This document shows positions 35,111-47,509 of a stretch of DNA of 64,000 nucleotides, piece by piece. The notes under the pieces are model-generated. The model was not told the DNA's origin, made no database searches, and saw nothing but the letters and a program-made list of their open reading frames with translations. The stretch is from Synchiropus splendidus (Eukaryota > Chordata > Actinopteri > Syngnathiformes > Callionymidae): assembly GCF_027744825.2 (NCBI RefSeq), contig NC_071334.1, forward strand, positions 32,401,437-32,465,436, given 5' to 3'. Position numbers and translations under genes: made by a program. Numbering within the stretch: the first letter of the stretch is position 1; each line of letters begins with the position of its first letter.

Positions 35111-38100
35111 TGTAGGTTCAAGTCAACATAAGTGAGTTTGCTGTTGAAAGTGACCGGACCATGCTACTCAAAACTGCTGACTCAAGGTGAACCGCTGCCA
35201 GAGAAATTGCAAGTGGCTTGTCATTAATTCGTTTCCATGTCATCTTGTGACGTAACAACTGGCACCAAATCTCACGTTGTGAGCAATATCAAATAAGATT
35301 TGGACAAGTTGAAGAGCAGGGTCATGTAAATGAAAGACTTATTCATTATATGAGCCATGTTGTTGTGAAAGGATGAAGTTTCTGATGGTGAAGGATCAGA
35401 GATAGATAAAAGAAATCCACATACAGTAATACGTATAAACAGAGACTTACTCTTCTCTGGGTGAGATTCTCTCCACTGTTCTGATGGGTTGGAGAATAAT
35501 GACGATGCTGATGGTCGCCACTTGTCCCTTGTCCTTTTAAGTCGCCTCACCCATTTGTTATGACACACTACTTCATCTTTCGGTAAGAAGAGTAGGCCTA
35601 TATGCTCACTGACACCAGTAGTGCATCCAGCAGTCACTTCTTCTCCTTCTTTTATCAATTGCAAATAGATACGTCAACAGGAGACTCTTGTGACTTCAGA
35701 ATCAGTAAAGCTTTGTTGCCATTTTCAGTTCTCGCTTAGTGCAACACTGCGTTCAATTTGATTCAGTTAGTAATAGTTATTTTCTTACTTATTTAGTGTT
35801 GTAGTTCAAAAGATTCTACTGCAGATGATATATGATCTTTTCATGACACATATTTTGCAACTGTTCCAGGGGCGTGACTACGACGCTTCAGTCATCATCT
35901 CTTTTGAGTCGGATTATTATTTTAAAAAGCAGTTTATTATCATTGTTGTTGTGGTTAAGAAGAAATAAATAATAGGCATTTGCCTTATGAGACTCATTGA
36001 ATGTCAAGTTTAATTTCATGTTTCTGAGCACCAATTAAGTAAAAGCGAACACAAGTGCTCAGACGTTGTCAGCTACGCCACTCTCCTAGCCAACTCCAGG
36101 TTCTATTTCCTCTCTCGATCACAGTCAGCCGGCATCCTTTTAACTCTCTGTCTGGCCCGTGGAAGCTTTTTCCATTTTTGCCTGATTGGCCGCTCACTGA
36201 GTCCTCTCCTCACTTTCACTGGAGACACTCTGGCCGTCTGCCCTGCCAGCCTTCTCCTCGCACCTGCAGCCTCCCCTTTTGTCTCTCCGAGGCTCTTTAC
36301 CACCTCCAAGGCCCCCCTCCCCACCCCCCTCACCCACAGTCCATCACACCTGAAGAGAGCGCGACGCAGCATCCAGCGTAGATGTAAACTAAGCTAGCTA
36401 ACACTCCCTCCTTCATTATTCATCCGCTGCTTTTAATGAGTTTTCCATCCACCTCTATGCAGCTGACAATTAAAAGAAACAATTATTGTGTTTGATTACT
36501 TTAATTTCAGTAATTTATGAGGCTGGACTTCAGTGCTGCAGATTTCCTTTGTGCAAAGTGAGCAGGCTGAACTGTGTGCTTGGTTATATTGTGTTCTTAT
36601 TAGCACATGGGGCAGCATAAAATAGAACACTGTGTTTTATTTTGGAATGATTCAAAACACATATTTATCTATCACTGGGAAAGTGGATTTTTTTTTTGTC
36701 TCATCTCAACACCGCCAAACACAGTGCGAGACTGAGTACAATTCTCTGCTGCGACCTCCATTATCAATTGTTTTTATCATTCGATCAAAATTTAGTCAAC
36801 TGTTGTGTTCGTAAATAGTCAATGCTTCTCTACATTTTCATTTTTTTTCTTCTAAATTTGTCCTTGGTTAGTCTGTTCCTGATGATTCCTGACTTTTCCA
36901 TCAAAGGGAAAATGACGCATTTGACAGCTCAAATCTCATGAACATTAAATAGCAGGTAAACACAGTATTAATGTCAGAAATTCAGGCAGTAAAATGACAC
37001 CTCACCAGCTCAATTAATACTCAATTATTGCAATTACAATTACAATAATTCATCATCTAAACCTAAGTCATACATGTAGGTACTTTGGACCATCCCTTTG
37101 CTGTTCATTCTTATATTGACAACATGCCTCAGCAATTTGACTGTCCAGTATTTACGGTACACTATGACGCAAGGACTTGACATTCTGATGTGCTGACACG
37201 TTCACTGAGTCAGATACTTTACTTTTGAGAGGTGAACAACGGATTTTCAATGCTTTGCAGCCCATGTTTTTTGCAGTTTGTACAAATTGTTTTAGGAAAG
37301 GCACGTAATTGAGGAAATTTTAGTAAATGAAGCAAAGCCACTGATAAAAACGCATTGTTCTATTTCCTCATGACGGATATTCATGTTCAAAGCTTGGGAA
37401 AGTGTCTCATGACCAATCCATGCATTAGACCTCTCCACAACTTTATCCCTGGCTGTCAAATTTTAATGAAATATGAAGGAGTGATTCCACTGAAGGAGCT
37501 GGGATATTCAGTCGTTCTGGACTGAGAAACTCTCTAGGTTTAGTAGTCATATACACTTGACCGGATTTGGCAGGTTTGATTCCTTTTTTTCTCTTGGTGC
37601 TAAAAGAGCCAATATTGGAACTGATTTCCTATATGGTTTACAAGCGTCTCAAAATACACAGAGATATTGTGAGACTCAAAAATGTAGATTCCCTCAGATC
37701 CTCGGGTGGCGCCTTGCTGGTTGCAGCAAAGCATGGCACCTAGTGTAGCCTGCTCGAGCAGGTTAGAACTTCTAAAAATGTGTGTTATGTAAACTTGCAT
37801 TTCTACTTCACGGATGATTTATTCCACTACATTCATGCAAACGTGCATGTTTATGGATGTATATGCACTTTAGGAACAGTATTCTGACATGTTCTATCCA
37901 CATAAAATAATAGTTATTATTGTAAGTTCCCCACCTGTAAATTTAATGAATGGAAATGATGCGCACTGGAGCTGCAGTTTTTGAACATAACATACTTAAA
38001 ATAGTGACCATTTCCTTTTCTTCTTATTTTCTTTAGGCTCTAAAACGCTCGCTAAGCTTTCACCATTGGATTGTGCGAGATCTGGTGTCAATCACACAGA

Positions 38101-40486
38101 TAATATGTTTGCTTACATGCGCTGATCATGAAAAGGAGGCCGGCTAAATATTTGATAGCTTCTTCGAGTTACCCAGGAACAGCCACCCCGTGACCCAACA
38201 CTGAAGTCGGACCTCGGAACATTCAGTCATTGTTAAACAACTCGGCACTGCTCTGGATTACATCTGCAGCAACCTTTATATTGTCTCGTTGAACACATAC
38301 ATTAATAAGATCTAATCATTTGGAGAACACATGATTTTCAGGTGGTTTTGATGAAGTGGGACCCGTCCGTCCTAACCTCCCCTTGACTCGGGGGCTTACG
38401 TGAACACTTAACACTCTTTTGGTGTAACATCCCAGTGGACGGTTGCCTATAGAGCAGGCGTCAGCACTCATACAGCCAGTGGTGTTCCCCACACTTCTCA
38501 AGTCTGCTCCCACATCTCAGGTTTCCTCATCTTTGAGCAAACACTCTTTAAATGACGGACAAATGAAACCAAAAGTGTTGTGAAGGACAAGTAGCTATAC
38601 ACTTCTTCCCTTATCTTCAACCATTTATCATTTCTCGTTTCATTGTCACAATTGAATTTCTCATAACGCACCCCGACTAGTTACATCTGATGGACTCTGG
38701 ACATCTCATGATCTGATCCTGAGTCAGCTTGGAAACACCTCACAGTGGGTGAAAATTCTTATCTATCCAGTGACTGTTTTCACCTGTTTTCAAAGCCAAT
38801 GCTTTCATTATGTCCAGTTGGTTTGTTATATACTCCCTCTGATTTTATTCTTGGACAGACTGACAGACAGACAGATAGACAGATAGATAGATAGCAACTT
38901 ATAAGTACAACAACAATGGTTTAATCCCACTTTTGCCTGTCTCCTATTGTTTTCCTTCTTCTCTCCTTCCAACCAATCCCAGTGGGCCAGTCTTTGTGAA
39001 TCCCTAAATAAATAATGGACATAAAGAGGAGCACTATGATGGATCACTGTCCTGGTTATGGACCTGCTCTTGTGGTGTGTATTAATCATTTCCGAATAAT
39101 GTCACTCTATAAATAAGTATTTATGGCACCTGAGAGAAAAGTTCGCTTTCCATGGAGAGAAAATGTTTCGATTTAAATGGGACATCAATATTTTCGAGGC
39201 AGGAGACCCCATAGTAGGACACAGATGCCTTCCATCCGGACTTCTTCAAATGCTTTTGTTCTGTCTGATGATCCTTGGTGACCACAGTCAGAGAATACTC
39301 TTTTATTTCTTACACTTGAATTAAAGCAAAAGCGTTTGCTTGTAAACATAGACTCTCAGGTTTTAATCTTGATCTGTTTACATGACATTATTAAACGTTT
39401 GCCGTCGTCAAAAGTGTTATTTAAAACGATTTAACAACAATTCACGTTTAAAAGTTCGATCTAATTTCTAGTTCAGTGTCTTCCTGCGGGTGGTGCTCTA
39501 TCGCCCTCTAGCGTGGCGAAAACGTCGAACATTTTGTAGTTAATCGATCACCAGTCACTGACTCATACAACATAAAAGGAATCTCGGTCAGTCATCCACC
39601 AACCAACCGTTCACCTCGTTAGTATAATCTATCCGTCATCCTCCAATATAAAGCATTAAAATTATTTCTCATTTCCTCCCCTTTAATTTTCTCTCACCTT
39701 TTGTGCCTTAGTGTTTCATAGAATGAGATACTGGTTTCGTATATTTCTTGTTTTGCTTATTGTTCAAAATGCCATTTAACAACAATAAATGATCTGCATT
39801 TGTTTCAGTTTCGCCACATTTCTCTGGTGTAATTGTCATGTGCTTTCTTGCAACAATGCAGATGTGTTTCACGCTCTCTTCATCCTTGCTTGTTCACACA
39901 CTTTTGAGGCTTATTTTTTCACACTGCAGTGAGTGTGGGCCACTTTTTAAGTCAACAGCAGGACAGCAAGATGAGTAGACCGCAACGTGCAGATTAAAAA
40001 TATTCCTTCAAGTAGTGACGACTTCGGCTTCCACTTGTGAACTGAGAGTCGTGTTTCACACGCCGCATGCATCCCGTATGTAGGACAGCTTTCGAATTTT
40101 AAGTGCTGTAGTTCTTTGCGACACCGGAGCCACGCCTGAGGCAGGACAGTGTCAGCTTCTGGACTGACGTCACTCCACGGTCATCTTGTCAGTCTGAGCG
40201 CTGCAGGGTTAGTCATGAGTTTGTATGTAGGACACTGTGACACAGCTGGACGAGGAGTCGTGACCTCAAAACTACAAGAAACAAGAGGCCTATTGATGCT
40301 GAGACGATTGATTAATGAGCAAATAACAAGCAGAGATGGTTGAAACCTTTGAATAATGTGTCTCAGTAACTATACTCAAGATGAGTTCGACAACAAGTAT
40401 GTGAAAAGCTAGTCTATCATATAACCTATAGATGGGTGAGTCTGAGGTTCTCACCTGGTAACCGTTGGCGACCAGCCATCAAAATG
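35111..40486. other. Gene-poor intergenic segment
   Basis: No gene recognised. It holds GACA/GATA microsatellite units at 38860-38896, a CT-rich stretch near 36090-36330 (spurious ORFs), an ATTA/TAAT-dense patch at 36995-37060 and one full CRE octamer TGACGTCA at 40165-40172 of unknown relevance. Confidence 0.4.
38860..38896. repeat. (GACA/GATA)n microsatellite
   Basis: GACAGACAGACA grading into GATAGATAGATA. Confidence 0.85.
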
Positions 40487-40487
40487 C

Positions 40488-40560
<73 letters not shown>

Positions 40561-40577
40561 CATATATATATATACAC
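40488..40577. repeat. (AT)n-(CATA)n compound microsatellite
   Basis: TA units, then ACATACATACAT units, then TA again. It directly abuts the truncated 5' end of the Tc1 pseudogene. Confidence 0.9.
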
Positions 40578-40589
40578 ACTACCGAAGAT

Positions 40590-41172
40590 TTGAAGAAAGA
40601 TATTATGGACTGATGAACCCAAATTTGAAATCTTGGGTTCATCAGGCAGGATGTTTGTACGACGTAGAGTAGGTGAAAGGATGCTTCCACAGTGTGTGGC
40701 TTCAACTGTCAAACATGGAGGAGGAAGTGTGATGGTCTGGGGTTGTTTTGCTGGATCCAGGCTTGGTCACTTGTCCAGAGTGAAAGGCACCCTGAACCAA
40801 AACAGCTGCCACAGCATCCTGCAGCGCCATGCAATACCCTCTGGCATGTGTCTAGTTGGTCAGGGATTCATCTTACTGCAAGATAATGACCCAAAACAAA
40901 AGTCCAAGCTATGCCAGAACTATCTTGCAAAAACAGAACAAGCTGGTCAACTTGAAAACATGGAGTAGCCAGCACAGTCTCCAGACTTAAACCCCATTGA
41001 GCTGGTTTGGGATGAAATGGACAGAAGAGTGAAAGCAAAGCAATCCACAAGTGCCACACTTTCATGGGAACTTCTGCAACAGACATGGGATGGGACACTT
41101 GAAGACTGTCACTGTCAAAGCATGTTTTCCCACTTGTTAAACATTCCTACAACTTTTCCAACTTTCCTAGTA
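40590..41172 (+). pseudogene. Tc1-like transposase pseudogene (DDE catalytic domain, 5'-truncated)
   Basis: Tc1 transposases excise and insert elements at TA. The frame runs WTDEPKFE (first catalytic Asp), VKHGGGSVMVWGCF, LLQDNDPK (second Asp) and SPDLNPIELVWDEM (final Glu), about 190 residues of the catalytic core. The DNA-binding N-terminal half is missing, replaced by a microsatellite. A TAG stop at 40966-40968 interrupts the frame just before PAQSPDLNP, where Tc1 proteins normally have Trp (TGG to TAG). The element is therefore inactive. Confidence 0.88.
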
Positions 41173-41720
41173 AATGGAAAATGTGTTATCTTTAAAAAAA
41201 ATATAAAAATTCAAACAAATCTAACACGGCCCAGACCACAAATTAAAACTGTAACAATGGATCTGAGTCAGTAGTCTATCACTCAAAACGTGCTTTTGCA
41301 GCAGAAAAATCAACATTGTTCATATCAGAATCGCTCCTAACATATAAATTATTAAATGAATATTTTAGGGCTTTTCTCTGAACAAAATCACACACAAAGC
41401 TGTTAAAACAATAAGACACAGAATTAAAAAAAAAATATATATTCAAGAGCTTGTGGAAGTAAAAAGGGAATATTTCTTCATGTAATAAATGCAAGATCAA
41501 ACACTGCAATATGTATTTTAATGCATGTATGTTTACACTCCTTTACATACCCAGGTTATATGCTGAAGTACTGTACAATGCAATGCATGCAAAATAAAAG
41601 TGAATAACACACTGCTCTCCACGTAAGGGGAGGTGAGCACAACTCGCAATGATTGGCGCAAAAGGAATTCTTGACTTCATTGGCATCATTGAACTATAAA
41701 AACAACACAACCAAAAATGG
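41173..41720. other. Between Tc1 relic and lyrm1; nothing recognised
   Basis: AT-rich and noncoding; lies downstream of the lyrm1 polyadenylation signal. Confidence 0.4.
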
Positions 41721-41726
41721 TTTATT
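41721..41726 (-). terminator. lyrm1 polyadenylation signal
   Basis: AATAAA on the minus strand (TTTATT on plus), 62 bp past the lyrm1 stop, predicting a very short 3' UTR. Confidence 0.55.
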
Positions 41727-41787
41727 ACCTGAGTGAGTGACAGAATGAATATGTGATGGCAACATGGATTGCAGGGGATACCGTGGG

Positions 41788-42640
41788 TCAGGTCTCATCA
41801 TGTGACTGTAAGTAGACAGGCTTCGCTTGTTTCCGCAGACGCTGCTGTCCCTTCAGTTTTCGGCCTTTCTGTGTGGCCAGTCCCAGAGGTGGAAGGTAGG
41901 TCTGCCGGAAGGTTGAACAAATAAAACAATCATATCGACCTCAGAGGATCGCCTGGTATTCAGCCTTTTACTTACAGCTCTTGGGTATGGATTTTTGTAA
42001 TGAAGACCTGTGACAAGATTATGCAGTTAATCAGGAGTAACTTCATTTTTAAGACATAAGCATTTGGAGGAGGGTCGTCTAGCGCAATTCGATACATGTA
42101 AAATGCACTACTTTATTCACACCCAAGCCACTTGCCTGTCACATTTGTGATTAACTGCTGAACTTGGAACAAGCCAAAGAAGCATAACAAGTCATTACAT
42201 GCACGGGAATGTCTATAAAGTACTCAACTCGGCAGGGAAACTTGCACAAATCCGATTACTGATTTGGAATCTGATGATGAGAGTTGCATGCCATTGCATG
42301 TGCATGATGCTCGAGAACAGAAATTAAAATCTTCTATCTCACCTATTTCAATCCTTGCTTCACACTCGTCTATACACCTTTTTATTGACGCTGCATCTGT
42401 CAACTGAAAGGTAACACAAGCAACTTTTATTTTACACCGTCAGGTAAAGTAAAGTAAAAATAATTATCTTTACCTGCTGGTTTTGTCTAAAGAGAGTCCG
42501 GGCTTCTTGAATGATATACTTCCTTTCTGTCAGAGAATCCGCATTGACTCCGCTCTGTGCGCTCCAAGAACGTGCCACACGAAACACCCGCATGTAGAGT
42601 GATAGCACTGCTCTGCGAGTGGAGGATGTCATTGAGGATC
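41788..42640 (-). CDS. lyrm1: LYR motif-containing protein 1 (4 exons, 121 aa)
   Basis: Small LYR-family protein. LYR proteins generally act in mitochondria as adaptors that bind the acyl carrier protein and assist Fe-S cluster or respiratory-complex assembly; LYRM1 itself is linked to mitochondrial function and adipocyte biology. Coding exons on the minus strand: 42632-42474 ([18 protein letters not shown]; the L-Y-x(2)-[IV]-[FL]-R signature is near residues 12-18), 42403-42343, 42007-41976 and 41901-41788 (stop 41790-41788). Phases 0, 1 and 0 are consistent. Recognisable segments are [40 protein letters not shown] and [11 protein letters not shown], matching vertebrate LYRM1 end to end (human 122 aa). 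An acceptor at 42641 shows a noncoding 5' exon. It lies head to head with dcun1d3. Confidence 0.95.
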
Positions 42641-43145
42641 CTGAGGGGAAATGAAGAAATAATCGTTGTATGTCTGCAGATTTTACCACTTTCATTTTTC
42701 TTTCTTCAGAAAGAAATGAAGATGATGGAGACTGATTTGGAAAGAAAATGCTTGCCAACACTGTACGTCTTGACTTAAAGAATCCGCCTTGCTCCAACAA
42801 TTCAAGCATTCAAGCACTGTGAGTCGCCAAAAACCAGAATGAAATGCTTCGTCAGCGTGACACAGCTACTGGTTGAAGAATATTTGCAATATCATTGGAA
42901 TTAGAATAATGTACTTTCTCATCAACGGGGGTAAAAAAAAAAACGTCTTACCAGGCAAAAGAGTGAACTTTGTTCAAGTTTCATTTGGAATGTCAGAGCA
43001 AGTGCGTGATTTTACATCGAAATGCAAAGATTATTGTTTGTCGCGGCTTTATAAAAATATTTTATGGAGCTAAACGGCGCATCTCTATTAGTACAGAAGC
43101 AAAGATACAAGCCACTGCATTTAATAACTCGAGTACTTCACCTAC

Positions 43146-43260
43146 CCGAAGACTTTTGATGCAGAACGTGTTAGCCACTAGCTAATGTCAAGAACAACGC
43201 CGCATCTGGCAGTGACAAACACTAAGGCATACGTCGCACAGTAGTGACGTTGTATGTGTA
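43146..43260 (-). other. lyrm1: Candidate noncoding first exon of lyrm1
   Basis: On the minus strand ...AAAGTCTTCGG is followed by the donor GTAGGT (complement of 43145-43140), 500 bp upstream of the acceptor before the lyrm1 ATG. CRE-like TGACG half-sites occur just upstream near 43240. The 5' end is arbitrary. Confidence 0.4.
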
Positions 43261-44364
43261 CAAGTTTGGACCAATTGCAACACAGTTCACGTAAACTGTA
43301 TTTGTAATTACTTGCCATTGCAGAGGTAGTTAATTTCATCTCACTTATTGCAAATAAATAATTTTATCTGAGCAAAGTAATAGTAATTTCCAATCATCGT
43401 CTCGTCTATACTTGTTTGAAAAAAAAAATGTATCATGCATAGTAAACTGAACGTGATTTAATCAAACGAACCTGATTAAAGCGCTTTTGAGTTCATGATG
43501 CAAAATATAATGTATGAAAAGTCATTTTCTCGTGTTACTGTATTTGTCGGTGGCGTCCAGTCCATTAAATGTAATTTTGTATTTTATAATTTCATGAGAC
43601 CAAAGAAAAAGAAAAGACGTTTATTCTTTCATATGTTCGCGAAACAACTTATCATGACAACATATTTTGCACTTTTTATCCGACTTTATCCGAGCGACGG
43701 TTTTTAGAAGAAAAAAAAATAACGATGACAATATGTAATTCTCATGCAGTGAATAACGAGGCAGTGGCAAACGATCCGATTGGTTCTTCCAGCTCAGTAT
43801 AATAAACACTTTCTGGCACAGCTAATCCGACATCGTCGAATATCTGGTGCCGCGTTTGTGTTTATTATTATTTTTATTTGCAATTTTACGGATAAATATC
43901 ATTGAGAAATGAGGTTTCCACCTCTAGGACATTCGGGGTGGGGGTCTTGTCTCCGGGTCGACTGAGGATCAGCTGTTCGAGGCTGGTATCGGGGAGGAAG
44001 TGATGCAGGGACATGTCCATAATGAAGCTCCACTCAATGACTAAAAGGGGAAGCACAAAGAAATGGGCTGCTGTTGTCTGTGATGGTCTTTAAACTCGCG
44101 TGGAGAGAAACAGCCGAGGATCTGAAGGACGCGCCTTGATCGTAAACTACTTGTTCATAAAATCGGCCGTGGGCAGACATCGATGTGGAAGTTTTTGCCA
44201 ATTGCTAGTTAGCACATCGAAGCTATCCATCCGAGTTAAGGCGACGAGTTTTGTCTTAGTTCATTTTGCTGGAAATCGACCCCAGTTATTCTTCATCAAG
44301 AACCCCCACTGGTGTACTGAAAGCAATGAGTCCACACATCTTCGCGAAATATATTTCCAAACTG
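43261..44364. promoter_or_regulatory. lyrm1/dcun1d3 divergent promoter region and dcun1d3 5' UTR exon
   Basis: The two genes are transcribed away from each other. On the plus strand a strong donor ACTG|GTAAGT at 44364/44365 ends a probable dcun1d3 leader exon (roughly 44050-44364), whose partner acceptor is CCCTTCAG at 47398. I cannot place transcription starts. The interval also contains a separate minus-strand ORF at 43886-44020. Confidence 0.45.
43886..44044 (-). other. Unexplained minus-strand ORF with terminal-exon architecture
   Basis: From an AG acceptor (CTTCCCCTTTTAG, ending at 44045 on the minus strand) the frame is open to a TAA at 43888-43886. It reads IEWSFIMDMSLHHF... and ends ETSFLNDIYP. 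An internal ATG at 44020 with a good context (A at -3, G at +4) would give a 44-residue peptide. AATAAA follows 8 bp after the stop (43878-43873). I do not recognise the sequence, and no partner exon was found; chance is possible. Confidence 0.3.
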
Positions 44365-47300
44365 GTAAGTCTTTTTAAAATGACAATATAAGTACTCGGC
44401 AAAATCCCTAGTGTTAGCTTAGCCGTGTGCTAACTAGCTGTGGTGACTTCGCCTGGGCCAGACAGTTTTAAATTGGGGGCCGATGGTTCATCATTTCATC
44501 TGAGTATTGTCCTCTAAATTACACTTCATTTCAGTTCAGCAGATTCCTTTTTATATTAGATATCGAGGCCAGTGTAGGTAAAGCGTCTGCACATTACTGT
44601 AAAAAGCCATTGCTGGCTGAGTAAGTATTGCTTTTGGTTCACATTTCATTGAGTTGGTTTTGTGTTCATTTCAACTTTAATCATTTAAAAGAATTCCGCG
44701 TCCAACGTAAACTTCAAGTAAACTTGTCATCCAGCATAGTTTTACTTTTCACAATTGTTTTGGTGACCGATTTCCTTTCGCTGTTCACACTACGAAGTTT
44801 ACTTAAAAACGTCTGCATGTCAGTGGGATGGCTACTCCTGTTTGATAAAAGCTGACATGAAGTCTTGAAAGTTTGTCTTGAAAGACTAATGGGACTTGTC
44901 TCGACATGTCACGGATTGTAATCTGCTATTTGGACTGTCGTGCCCATTCATTTTACAAGATTCATGTCACTATTTTTTGGAATTTAGAACACACCACATG
45001 TATCTTGTTATCCCCGCATAACATTCTTCTTTTAAGTTTTAACCCTTTAGCTGCAAGGGAATATAAACCACAGCATTCAAGATGCAATGTTCTGCTTTAA
45101 TTACTCACCGATCTTTAAGTTACTGAAGCAGTTTGTCTAATGGTCTTGCCATCTTAGCTTTTGCTCTATTTTTGCGTTAAAATGACCTTATTACCCTTTT
45201 GTGAATTAACTCATTGATAAGGTTCTCAGGCATCCCAATTCAGAGAGTATCATATTATACACTGTCTGAAAAAAAGTCGCCACCAAAAAAAGGGTCATAC
45301 ACTCGATAGCACATGATAGTAGAGTTTGAGCGCTGCGCAAAGCCTTCTCCAGCACATCCCAAAGATTCTCAATGGGGTGAAGGTCTGGACGCTGTGGTGG
45401 CCAATCCATGTGTGAAAATGATGTCTCATGCTCCCTGAACCAGTCTTTCACAATTTGATCCCGATGAATCCTCATTGTCATCTTGGAATATGGCCGTGCC
45501 ATCAGGGAAGAAAAACTCCATTGATGGAATAACCTGGTCATTCAGTATATTCAGGTAGTCAGCTGAGCTCACTCTTTGAGCACATCAAGTTGCTGAACCT
45601 AGACCAACTGCAGCAACCCCAGATCCAGGATCCAGGTTTTTTTTTTCGCCAGGCACTGTATCATTGTATGACATTGCCTCCCTGGGTTTTCTTGTTCTAA
45701 CATTAGAATACTATTTAATATGGCCACTATCGTTGCCCTTGCTGATACTTAGTTCCATTGGATGGGATGGGATTGAAATAAACCACAGATTATATTTACA
45801 GTGTAAACACAATAAACACTTTCCTACCACTTCAACTGTGATGCAACGTGCTATTGTTTTACATTGCATATTTTTAGAATTTTGCAGCTTTGCCGGTGAT
45901 GAGCTATTGCTGTTTCTTCACCAAGATTTTGTTTCATTTCAGCACTGCGGATGTCAAGGTCACGATGACGGAGCTGAATAGAATGACACTTTAATCTGTG
46001 GCAAATGTCAACTGGCAGGGCTATCTGTGAGTACACCACCCTTTTATACTTTAACCTCTCTAAATGATTAATTATAATGATTTGGTGTATATTTGATTAC
46101 TGTGACTCATGAAAGTGCAGGTATTTTATTTATCTCTTGACAAGACACGGCTGTTGCTTCACTATTTTCGGCTACATTGTAGGTTCTTTGATTTTGATTT
46201 GATTTTGATTATTTTGTGACTGTCTGGTCCCAGTCCATTCATTCATGGTAACCGCAACTAATTTACTGATTTGAGCATTAAAATGATATTGGACCCCCTT
46301 TGAACCCCTCAGCTTGTGTCTGTTTGCCCAAAATCCTCTGATTTGAAATATGTGCATCAGCCCGTTCTATTGAAAGCTTTTCATTTCGCTTGAGGTGAAC
46401 GCTCATTCTCCCAACCACTCCCTCTCTGCTGTGATTGGTCAGGAGGAAACTGGAGTTCGCTTTGGCTCACAGTGGTTGACAGGGATGCCTTCTATGAAAC
46501 AGGAGCTTGTTGCTGCTCTGTTAAACTCCATATAATTGCATATTTGTGAGTTAAAATCACTTGCAGTAAAAGCCCCACTTCCTTGTCAGTCCGAGCTGAT
46601 GCGTACCGTCCTGTCCACGTGCTTCGTTGTTTAGAAGGAACCTACGTGGAGATCCCGCAAAAGCAAATGTGACCTTGTACGGTACATTATAGTTGGAATT
46701 AAAATTCATGGCGCTTTGAGCCGCAAATATGTATTGTTTTAAACACAGCCATAAAGCAGAAGGATTGAGAAACCATTCTGATTTAGTAAGAGTAGTATTC
46801 CTGATGGTTCCAATAGAGTGCCAGTATTCATCAGATCCAAGATGGATGTAAGTTGATGGTAAATAAAATACAAAATTCTGCTTCATCTAACTTAATGACA
46901 TAATTTGAAGTGTAAAAACTTCCGCTGCATTGTCTGTTTGCACTTTACACATGCGGGAGCGCTCGCTCCTGTGTTTTTCATCATGACTTTGACTGCAGGC
47001 GAAAACAGTTCTCAGTTGAAAAAGGTTTTATTGTGTTTTGGGTTCAAACTGACTGGATGCTCCAGCACTGATTCAGATCTGTGCATCCCTAGTGGGGTCT
47101 GTGGTCTGCCACAGGGGAATAGTCTGTCCACTTATTAAGCTGCACAATTGATTGTGATGTTAAATTGTTTCTTTGTGCTATTGGACAATAAACGTGTTCC
47201 TATTGGCTGTGTTTAATTTTGTTTTCTATGTCCCTTGTCTAGGGTTGGATCGTGGCGTATTTGGCACAGGTAATTTTTTTCACAAATTAGTTTCATTCCA

Positions 47301-47398
47301 CTTTTGTTTACAGACTTCTAAGACAAACATGCTATTCAGTTATAACATTTTATAACTTACTTATAACTAACATGCTTTCAATCTGTTTTGCCCTTCAG
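44365..47398 (+). other. dcun1d3 5' UTR intron with a Tc1 relic
   Basis: Noncoding; contains a shortened Tc1-like element at 45260-45658. No other coding sequence recognised. Confidence 0.5.
45260..45658 (-). mobile_element. Shortened Tc1-like transposon with transposase C-terminal pseudogene
   Basis: Bounded by TA on both sides, with ends CACTGTCTG and (complement) CAGTGCCTGGCG. On the minus strand it encodes [16 protein letters not shown] text in a shifted frame, then [35 protein letters not shown], matching the second and third catalytic regions of fish Tc1 transposases. Substitutions (SPDLNP to RPDLHP) and frame breaks show it is dead. The N-terminal half is absent. Confidence 0.8.
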
Positions 47399-47509
47399 GC
47401 CTGAGGGTATGTTGAGACGTCTGGGGAGACTAGAACAGAGGCGTCTTGGAGCTACAGACGGCGACTGAAGGGGAGGAGGACTGGGTAACAAGGGACCACG
47501 TTGAAAGAC

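Noticed and set aside
36055..36381. 108-codon plus ORF and its 89-codon minus shadow
   Set aside because: Low-complexity CT-rich sequence keeps both strands open.
40165..40172. CRE octamer TGACGTCA as a promoter
   Set aside because: An isolated site with no gene start nearby; expected by chance about once per 65 kb.
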